DNA of 64,000 bases from the NCBI RefSeq assembly GCF_016801865.2, contig NC_068939.1, forward strand, positions 4,726,382-4,790,381. Direction: 5' to 3'. The position numbers and the translations under genes are program-made. The first letter of the stretch is position 1. Every line of letters starts with the position of its first letter. The notes below the pieces were generated by a model. It ran no database searches. It had not been told where the DNA came from and worked only from the letters and a program-made list of their open reading frames with translations. This document shows, in pieces, positions 48,781 to 58,600 of this stretch. The DNA is from Culex pipiens pallens (taxonomy: Eukaryota; Arthropoda; Insecta; Diptera; Culicidae).

Positions 48781-48902
48781 TTTTGAAATGTTAGGCTACA
48801 CAAAATAAAATAGAACGACAAAAACTTACGATTACATTACATACTTACCAATTCAATGTTTATAGTTTCTCACCATAAAAAAAACAAACTTTCAATTATT
48901 AT

Positions 48903-48908
48903 TTTATT
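48903..48908 (-). terminator. Candidate polyadenylation signal of the 49-kb gene
   Basis: On the minus strand AATAAA lies about 120 nt after the stop codon at 49028. The position is suitable, but the DNA is AT-rich and the match could be chance. Confidence 0.45.
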
Positions 48909-49027
48909 TAATAAATATTTTGAAGATAGGAAAGAACTATAAACTAAACTAAATAATTTTGAAATTAAACGTTTTCTACGAGTTCCAACAGTATCTTTGC
49001 ACTTAGATCAACTTTTCGTTAAATTTG

Positions 49028-50049
49028 TCAAAATATAATATCAAAAGCAGAAAGTCTGCCCTTACATGTCCCCCGAGTGGAAACAATCCGACGCAGGCGT
49101 GCCTTCCTCGCGCTAATCGTACTCGGCGTGAACAGACGCGATCGCTTCGACGGGGACGCTCCGAGACCGGAATCGTCAAACGAGTGCCAACGCTTCCTGG
49201 CCGACTTGTCCGTCACCACTGGCGGCGGCGGCGGTGCCATCGCAGGAACGACCTGCTCTTCTGGCTCCACGTTGGGGCCGTTGATCAGCTGGTACGACTG
49301 CATGGACGGTTCCATGATGTCCAGCAGTGAAATTCCGGATCTGGCCAGGGTGACAACACGCGCGCGAATTTCCGCCAGTTCCAGCACCGGTTTCTCAAAC
49401 TTTTCCTCCTCCGTCCAAATCATTTCGCTGAGAACTTGGGCGAAGCGGTCGCTTAAGTCGTCCGCATCCTCCGGCCGGGAGGCGGTGGACACGAGCTGCA
49501 CGTTCAACGGAGCCAGCGGTGCGTTACGAGTGACCAGCGTGGCCGGTCGGTTGACGTACTCGGCCAATTGTTCGAAGGACATTCTGGCGGCGCCATCAGC
49601 TCCCAATGCGGCCGGAACGTTCAGCTGAAAGTCTTCGCCCTCGATTACGTCGCCGGCCTCGAGGACAGCCGGATCAAAGCGGTTGAAGCGTGGGTTCAGG
49701 TATTGGATCACCGCGTACGGAAGATCTTCGTAGTTTTCCGGGTCTAGCAGAACATCGTCGAAGAACATGGCCCGCAGTTCGCGAGCCGACGGCAGATCCT
49801 CGGTCGGGTGACGCTCCCGGAAGTCGATCCAGAATGGGAGCTGCCGAGCGCGAACGATGCCACAAGTGTTGTAAACGTGCAGCATCATCTGTTGAGGGAA
49901 GCTGCGCTCGTGGTCCGGAATGGAAGTGGAATGACCGGAGGAAGAATCCGGAACGGAAGTGGAGGATCCTGGGGGGAAATGATCAGCGTGATCAAAAGAG
50001 TACGACTATTTTTTATGTATTTTTACTAACCGGCTTCTGAAGAACTCAT
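49028..50049 (-). CDS. Unrecognised two-exon gene, 319-residue acidic/basic protein
   Basis: Exon 1 is 50049-50031 (ATG, seven codons, phase 1) and ends at donor GTTAGT. A 62-nt intron ends in CCCCCCAG. Exon 2 runs from 49968 to the stop at 49028. The join is in frame and adds MSSSEAGSSTSVPDSSSGHS to the frame seen in exon 2. Residues 1-33 are Ser-rich, about 34-215 look folded and acidic (for example LPFWIDFRERHP, DPENYEDLPYAVIQYLNPRF), about 220-245 are Pro-rich (PPPPP), and the C-terminus is basic: RKRWHSFDDSGLG, then SPSKRSR and ARKARLRRI. These basic clusters suggest nuclear localisation. DDSGLGAS resembles a DSG phosphodegron, which is speculative. I do not know the family. GC content and codon use are far above the flanks, which supports a real gene. 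Confidence 0.8.
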
Positions 50050-50181
50050 TTTTCAGTAACTTTGAATGGATTCAGGAAGAAAATGTAGCCTCAAAAAATT
50101 TAAAATCTTCACTTCCTTTCTTGTTTTTTAACGAAAGCGCGCCAAAATTAATTTAAAACTGAATCGCTGGTTTCACCAATG

Positions 50182-53100
50182 CACTAGGTCTATTCCCGTA
50201 CCCGCAGAATTGCAGAATTTCTGCAGCTTCTGCAGAATTCTGCAGCCAGCATAAGTCACTTTTTTGCAGCACGTTCCCGTACTTTTCAGCTCGCTCTCTT
50301 CATCTCTCTCTTTTGCAGAAGTTCTGCAAGGAGAGAAGCCGCAAAACTTTTGCCTGGGTAGCGCGTTCCAGTACTTTTTCTGCAATATTGTACACAGTTG
50401 AGTGGATTTACTCAAATTGGGTATTAAAGTTTTTTTTATTGTTAAAAAAATGGATTGACAAAAATTGAATTGAAGGAAGTTTACCTTTACTTATTGTTTT
50501 ATGCAACTCAACATTTTATTTAAAAGATGCTTATGCGACGACTTATGCCTAGGTAGAAATTATACATTGGAAACAATTCAAAACTTTTACATTAGGTAAA
50601 AAAATAGAAATGAGAGTTGCAGGTAAGTTCAACAAATATAATTAAAAAAAATGACGAACAAAGGTTTAATATAGAAGGGATCATAAATACATGTTTTGAT
50701 AACAGACCATTTGAAGGATTTTTTATTCAGGGACATAAATAAATTATGGATGTCACATGGAAGAACAACGGTGCCGCAGCAAAATTGAAAAATATTAGAA
50801 AGTATATGAATCACAAACTCAAAAATATGGAAACACATAAATTTAGAAACTCGGAAATTAAGAAATTCATAAATAAAAATATTTAAAAAAACTAAGATTT
50901 TTTTTATTTAGAAACTAAAAAAAATAAATCAGGTATTTAAGAAATTTGAAATGCAAATTTTTATATCAGAAAAAAAATCACAGATTCAAAGCTTAAAAAA
51001 TTCAAATAATTAAAAATTAAGTAATTCAAAATGTTTAAAATTGAAAAAAAAGCTTAGTTTAAAAAAACAAAATATAAAAAAAAGGTTGAAAAATATAAAA
51101 GTTCAGACCCTAGTTAAGATCTCATAAATTCAAATATTTTTAATTCGAAATAAAAAATCAAAAGTTTGAATATTTAAGAGTTTAGAACATCAAAATTCAA
51201 AATCTACAATTAAAAAATTCAAAGAAATTATAATTTGAAAAAAAGTAAAATTTGAAAATTTTGTATATAAAAAAATATTAAAAACTCAATTATAAAAAAA
51301 GATACAGTTTGTACTCTGTTATCCGAAGACCTCTTCAAAATTTCTAATCTCTAAATCCTCTAAATATGCGTTTCTAACCTAGAATATGACTCCAAAATAT
51401 GTGTATTTTTTATGATTCAAGATGGCGGCAATTTAAGAATTTAAGAATTTAAGAATTTAAGAATTTAAGAATTTAAGAATTTAAGAATTTAAGAATTTAA
51501 GAATTTAAGAATTTAAGAATTTAAGAATTTAAGAATTTAAGAATTTAAGAATTTAAGAATTTAAGAATTTAAGAATTTAAGAATTTAAGAATTTAAGAAT
51601 TTAAGAATTTAAGAATTTAAGAATTTAAGAATTTAAGAATTTAAGAATTTAAGAATTTAAGAATTTAAGAATTTAAGAATTTAAGAATTTAAGAATTTAA
51701 GAATTTAAGAATTTAAGAATTTAAGAATTTAAGAATTTAAGAATTTAAGAATTTAAGAATTTAAGAATTTAAGAATTTAAGAATTTAAGAATTTAAGAAT
51801 TTAAGAATTTAAGAATTTAAGAATTTAAGAATTTAAGAATTTAAGAATTTAAGAATTTAAGAATTTAAGAATTTAAGAATTTAAGAATTTAAGAATTTAA
51901 GAATTTAAGAATTTAAGAATTTAAGAATTTAAGAATTTAAGAATTTAAGAATTTAAGAATTTAAGAATTTAAGAATTTAAGAATTTAAGAATTTAAGAAT
52001 TTAAGAATTTAAGAATTTAAGAATTTAAGAATTTAAGAATTTAAGAATTTAAGAATTTAAGAATTTAAGAATTTAAGAATTTAAGAATTTAAGAATTTAA
52101 GAATTTAAGAATTTAAGAATTTAAGAATTTAAGAATTTAAGAATTTAAGAATTTAAGAATTTAAGAATTTAAGAATTTAAGAATTTAAGAATTTAAGAAT
52201 TTAAGAATTTAAGAATTTAAGAATTTAAGAATTTAAGAATTTAAGAATTTAAGAATTTAAGAATTTAAGAATTTAAGAATTTAAGAATTTAAGAATTTAA
52301 GAATTTAAGAATTTAAGAATTTAAGAATTTAAGAATTTAAGAATTTAAGAATTTAAGAATTTAAGAATTTAAGAATTTAAGAATTTAAGAATTTAAGAAT
52401 TTAAGAATTTAAGAATTTAAGAATTTAAGAATTTAAGAATTTAAGAATTTAAGAATTTAAGAATTTAAGAATTTAAGAATTTAAGAATTTAAGAATTTAA
52501 GAATTTAAGAATTTAAGAATTTAAGAATTTAAGAATTTAAGAATTTAAGAATTTAAGAATTTAAGAATTTAAGAATTTAAGAATTTAAGAATTTAAGAAT
52601 TTAAGAATTTAAGAATTTAAGAATTTAAGAATTTAAGAATTTAAGAATTTAAGAATTTAAGAATTTAAGAATTTAAGAAGAATTGTGGTGCAGAGTGTAC
52701 CGTATATTTTTTAATAAAATGTATATCAAATTTAATAATATAAAATATGATGTGTAAACAACGTAACATATGTTTCAGCAAAAATTGTATGGTCATCAAT
52801 TATATAATCAATTATATAATCAATTATATTTATTATTTATTTGGTATAGTCTTATACCTTTTTATGATTCCTTCATTGAAAGTTCAACAAAATACATTGA
52901 ACATTTTGGTTCATATAAGAATACAAATTGGTAGCACCATCACAGGTACAATTTATTATTTGCCAATTAAATTAAACCTAGTATTTTAACACATATATTT
53001 AGTCTGTTCAAAAACAATTTAAGATCAGAAATCAATCTTTAAACAATAAAACCAGACATTAAAAAATACCCCAACATCCATCAATTCCAAATATACAAAT

Positions 53101-53427
53101 GTCGCTTCAAAAAGACTACTTAAATTTAGTAATAATAAAACATAAAATTTATTACAACTACATAATAATAAAATGCTTGATTTAACCCAACTTGCAAATT
53201 TTATGTAAGCGTGCACTCACACCAACTTGCAGTTACTTTTCAAAACGAAAGAGAAGAGAGAGCTTGCAGAAAAGTACGGGAACGGTTTTGCTGCAACTTC
53301 AGCCTCTCTCATTGCAGAAGTTCTGCCTGGGATAAAAGTTACTTTTGTTGCAGAAAAGTACGGGAACGCTCTGCTGCCGTTTTTGTGCAGAATTGCAGAA
53401 TTCTGCAGTACGGGAATAGACCTACTG
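50182..53427. mobile_element. TIR-bounded 3.2-kb element containing an octamer array
   Basis: The left end CACTAGGTCTATTCCCGTAC is inverted at the right end (GTACGGGAATAGACCTACTG) with one mismatch in 20. Subterminal GTACGGGAACG and TGCAGAA motifs repeat about three times on each side in mirrored orientation (left 50190-50400, right 53225-53420). The interior is AT-rich and holds the 51430-52679 array. No transposase and no convincing target duplication are visible. It begins only about 130 bp upstream of the start codon of the 49-kb gene. Confidence 0.7.
51430..52679. repeat. Perfect octamer array (AATTTAAG)n, ~156 copies
   Basis: The 8-bp unit AATTTAAG repeats without a visible substitution for 1250 bp, between GATGGCGGC on the left and AAGAATTGTGG on the right. 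AATT within the unit is self-complementary. Such homogeneity means recent expansion, or repeat collapse or polishing in the assembly. Confidence 0.97.
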
Positions 53428-53501
53428 TTTCGGAAACTCACCACTCCAGTGCTGCCAAAAAACCAGCCGTTTACGAATCTGAAAGAAATAATCTTAAAGT
53501 A

Positions 53502-53715
53502 CCGTCAACTGGGGCGAATCGAGACACATGGGGCGAATTGGGACAGCAATTTTAACCATGTATGAGCACAATATTTTGATTTTTCTGTTTGGTTTCGGTT
53601 AGAACAGACTCAGACCAACAAAATGTGTACATCCATTTCCAAATTTATACCATTAAATGCTCTAAACACTGCTGTCCCTATTCAGACTGTAGTCCCGATT
53701 CACCCCAGATGACGG
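53502..53715. mobile_element. 214-bp MITE with CCGTCAACTGGGG ends
   Basis: CCGTCAACTGGGGCGAATCG and CGATTCACCCCAGATGACGG form an imperfect inverted repeat, with TA outside each end (53500-53501 and 53716-53717). This fits a mariner-type TA-duplicating MITE. Confidence 0.75.
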
Positions 53716-54230
53716 TACAGAAAAAGCCTGCTGGTTAGACATCATCTCAATCGAGATCTCAATGGAAAAAAAAACTATAAAATCACTCGAAAAATTAGCT
53801 TCTTAATTTGACCACCTAATATACACATCGACTCAGAATCAAATTCTGAGCAAATGGCTGAACGTGTGGGAGTATAGCAAGTGTAGTGTAGTGATGTTTA
53901 TCGAAAACTTGTCACTCGACTATCTCGGCGATCTCGGCACAGGCCGAACCGGAAAAGGGAGCTCTAGTCCATAACTGGCAAAAAACACTTTTTTTTTTCA
54001 AATGACTATTTTTCTGCACAAAAGCAAAGAATTGATGAAACTAATAGTCAGAATTGTTCAAAAGACATCAGATTTCATTGTTTTGTACAAAAGGTTTTGA
54101 AATTGTGCTTAAAACTAGGCTTAACATATTGAAAAATTGTGAAAAATTCTAGACAGCGGGTCCAATAACCCGCATAGTCATGAACTATATAACTACTTTA
54201 TGACAAATGGTTAATGGTTGAAGTACCCTA

Positions 54231-54335
54231 CAAATCTGAATTTTCAGTTTTTGCTTTTTGGGTGTTTTTTATTACCCCTGTCTCACGGCGGTTTCAAAAA
54301 CACCCAAAAAGCAAAAACTGGAAATTTGGTTTATT
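54231..54335. repeat. Inverted-repeat hairpin upstream of COG6
   Basis: TTTCAGTTTTTGCTTTTTGG and its complement CCAAAAAGCAAAAACTGGAAA are separated by about 40 nt. It lies about 250 bp upstream of the COG6 start codon. It could be a small MITE or a local palindrome. Confidence 0.6.
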
Positions 54336-54585
54336 GAGAAAATTTTAAATTCAGACGTAGGTATTGAACATTGATTTAAGTTTTGGTCACCCTACCAAAA
54401 AAGCAAACTGTTTCACAAATGGCAACACTGCCGCTGTCAGCTGATTTGCAAACGTCAACACGCTGCGCTGTCATCAGTAAATTTGTTTTCATTCTGCGCA
54501 AACATCAAAAAAGTGACCACGAATGCAAAGTTTCAATATTCCCGTTCAAAATTCCATTTAAAGCCTTCGAACTCCGCCGGAAACG

Positions 54586-55626
54586 ATGTCGGAGGAAGCA
54601 ACGGCAGCCGCGGGAGTGCCCCCGAAGGAGGACTACATCCAGAAGCGGCTGAACAAGATCTTGGAGAATCGAATCGACTCCGACCGGGAAACGCTCGATG
54701 CGCTGACGGATCTGTCCCAGTTTTACACCGAAAATACGCTCCAGTCCCGGCGGAACCTGCGAAGCCAGATCGAGCGGAGGAGCCTGGCGATTAATGAGGT
54801 AATTTTAGAGTGAATTTATGCGATTTTGAGGAACATTTTTGTTCTGTTCTCGTCATCAAAAATATGTAAACATTGCAAGGGGAATGTGGGGTAAAGTGGG
54901 GGTACTTGAGCAAAATTAAGAAGATTTTCAGTTCCAACACGCAAAACGGACACTAGGTATAAATTCCTAATTTTTAGTATTTTTTGAACTTATGTTCTAG
55001 CTTGTCAAATTATACCTAAAAATTAGTATTTTTTTCTTCCTAAAATTTAGGATTTTTTTAGAACACTGAAGTACTTCTTAAAAATTCCTAAATTTTAGTA
55101 TTTTTTTAGTTCTAAAATTGCGATTCACGTTTTGACAAGTCAAAACAAAATAATTTCGTGGCTGTGAGTTGGTGTTCCGCAGTGCTGCTGAAAACTTAGG
55201 AACTTTGGCAAGGTAAGTTTTGTGCAGGAAGAAAAGTGGTTCTCCGGTTCTGCACGGAGAACGGAACCCGGAGCATCCTTGTTAGAGGAAGTGTGGCTCG
55301 CGTGCTTGTGGAAGAGGAGGAGGAGGAGGACGGAACCTTCAACTCCCGGCGGAATTAAAAAAGCCGCCTCTTCCCTCTCGTGCTCTGGAGGACGGATCTC
55401 GGGACGGATATTTGCGGAAGAGCTGGAAAGGGGAAGTATAAACGGACCCCACCCGTGGGGATTGTGCGACCGTGGCGATTGTGTGAATGAAAAATTGTAT
55501 CGAGTTTGAGTTTAACGAACCAATTTTTATCTTTTTGTGATTTGGTTGGACGTTGCGGGTGTGTGTATGTATGCGTTTATGAAAGTGCGTTTGTGAAAGT
55601 GTTCGTGTGTGTGTTCGTGTGTGTGT

Positions 55627-55676
<50 letters not shown>

Positions 55677-58600
55677 TCGTGTGTGTATGAGAGACTGAAA
55701 GTGAGTGGGTGGGGGTAGACGAAGAGAAAGAGAGAAAGAAAGAGAAAGTGGGAGAGAGAAGAGGAGAGGGAGAGAAAAAGTGGGAGAGAAGAGGGAGTGA
55801 AAGAGAGCGAAAATGGGAAAGGGAGAGAGAAAGTAGAAAAGGGAGAGAAAGGGGGAGTTTGTGAGAGGAGGCTGGAGGGGAAGAGCGAAAGAAAATGTGG
55901 GAGAGAGATAGGGTGAGGGTAGAGGAAGAGAGAGATAGGAAGTAAGGGAGAGAGAAAGTGGGAGTGAGAGGGGCAAAGATGAAGAAAGAGAGAGATAAGA
56001 GATATAGTTGGAGAGAGAGTAGGAGATGGAGAGATAGTAGGAGAGGGAGAGGTAGTAGGAGAGGGAGAGAGAGTAGGAGAGGTAAAGAGAAAGTGGGAAA
56101 GAGAGAGGTGAGAAAATATGGGAAAGAAAGAAAGGGAGAGAGGGTAGGAGAGAAAGAGAAAAAGTTGAATTGAGAGGAAGGGAAGAGAGAGGTAGCAGGG
56201 AACAGGAAGAGCGAGAAAATAGAAAGAGAGGGGAGAGAGAGAAAATTTAAAAAATCTCTAATTCCAAACATTATAAAAATCCAAAAAATCTTATATTCTA
56301 CAATTCCAAATATTTAAAGATTAAAATGTTGAAGTTGTAAAAATATTAAAATATTAAAATAATAAAAGATATTTAAAATAAATAAATATTGAAAAATTAA
56401 AGAACTAACATATGATATAATATTATACAAAATAAGAATGTTAAAATATTCAAATCATTAAATATTTATTTTAGGTAAGTACATTTATGCTTGTTGTGTT
56501 TTATGTAAATAAAAATATTAATATCATTTAAAATTTTGTTTTTCTTCTGCCTGCATAGCTCTTAGAAAATACCTAATTTAAAAATTAAAATATTGAAATA
56601 TCAAAATATTAAAATATTAAAATATTAAAATATTAAAATATTAAAATATTAAAATATTAAAATATTAAAATATTAAAATATTAAAATATTAAAATATTAA
56701 AATATTAAAATATTAAAATATTAAAATATTAAAATATTAAAATATTAAAATATTAAAATATTAAAATATTAAAATATTAAAATATTAAAATATTAAAATA
56801 TTAAAATATTAAAATATTAAAATATTAAAATATTAAAATATTAAAATATTAAAATATTAAAATATTAAAATATTAAAATATTAAAATATTAAAATATTAA
56901 AATATTAAAATATTAAAATATTAAAATATTAAAATATTAAAATATTAAAATATTAAAATATTAAAATATTAAAATATTAAAATATTAAAATATTAAAATA
57001 TTAAAATATTAAAATATTAAAATATTAAAATATTAAAATATTAAAATATTAAAATATTAAAATATTAAAATATTAAAATATTAAAATATTAAAAAATATT
57101 AAAATATTAAAATATTAAAATATTAAAATATTAAAATATTAAAATATTAAAATATTAAAATATTAAAATATTAAAATATTAAAATATTAAAATATTAAAA
57201 TATTAAAATATTAAAAAATATTAAAATATTAAAATATTAAAATATTAAAATATTAAAATATTAAAATATTAAAATATTAAAATATTAAAATATTAAAATA
57301 TTAAAATATTAAAATATTAAAATATTAAAATATTAAAATATTAAAATATTAAAATAATAAAATATTAAAATATTAAAATATTAAAATATTAAAATATTAA
57401 AATATTAAAATATTAAAATATTAAAATATTAAAATATTAAAATATTAAAATATTAAAATATTAAAATATTAAAATATTAAAATATTAAAATATTAAAATA
57501 TTAAAATATTAACATATTAAAATATTAAAATATTAAAATATTAAAATATTAAAATATTAAAATATTAAAATATTAAAATATTAAAATATTAAAATATTAA
57601 AATATTAAAATATTAAAATATTAAAATATTAAAATATTAAAATATTAAAATATTAAAATATTAAAATATTAAAATATTAAAATATTAAAATATTTAAAAT
57701 ATTAAAATACTAAAATATTAAAATATTAAAATATTAAAATATTAAAATATTAAAATATTAAAATATTAAAATATTAAAATATTAAAATATTAAAATATTA
57801 AAATATTAAAATATTAAAATATTAAAACTTTAAAATATTAAAATATTAACATATTAAAATATTAAAAAATTAAAATAATAAAATATTAAAATATTAAAAT
57901 ATTAAAATATTAAAATATTAAAATATTAAAATAATAAAAAAATAAAATATTAAAAAATGAAAATATTAAAATATTAAAATATTAAAATATTAAAATATTA
58001 AAATATTAAAATATAAAAATATTAAAATATTAAAATATTAAAATATTAAAATATTAAAATATTAAAATATTAAAATATTAAAATATTAAAATATTAAAAT
58101 ATTAAAATATTAAAATATTAAAATATTAAAATATTAAAATATTAAAAAATTAAAATATTAAAATATTAAAATATTAAAATATTAAAATATTAAAATATTA
58201 AAATATTAAAATATTAAAATATTAAAATATTAAAATATTAAAATATTAAAATATTAAAATATTAAAATATTAAAATATTAAAATATTAAAATATTAAAAT
58301 ATTAAAATATTTAAATATTTAAATATTTAAATATTTAAATATTTAAATATTTAAATATTTAAATATTTAAATATTAAAATATTAAAATATTAAAATATTA
58401 AAATATTAAAATATTAAAATATTAAAATATTAAAATATTAAAATATTAAAATATTAAAATATTAAAATATTAAAATATTAAAATATTAAAATATTAAAAT
58501 ATTAAAATATTAAAATATTAAAGTATTAAAATATTAAAATATTAAAATATTTAAATATTTAAATATTAAAATATTGAAATATTAAAATATTAAAATATTA

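Noticed and set aside
49077..50040. Plus-strand frames of 183 and 116 codons
   Set aside because: They are antisense to the minus-strand gene, whose splice sites and codon pattern are better.
51430..52679. Possible CRISPR-like array
   Set aside because: There are no spacers; it is a pure 8-bp repeat in a eukaryotic genome.
55339..56271. A 310-codon minus-strand reading frame
   Set aside because: It translates to Leu/Ser/Pro/Phe and Thr/His runs, which is simply the complement of the polypurine tract and the TG microsatellite.
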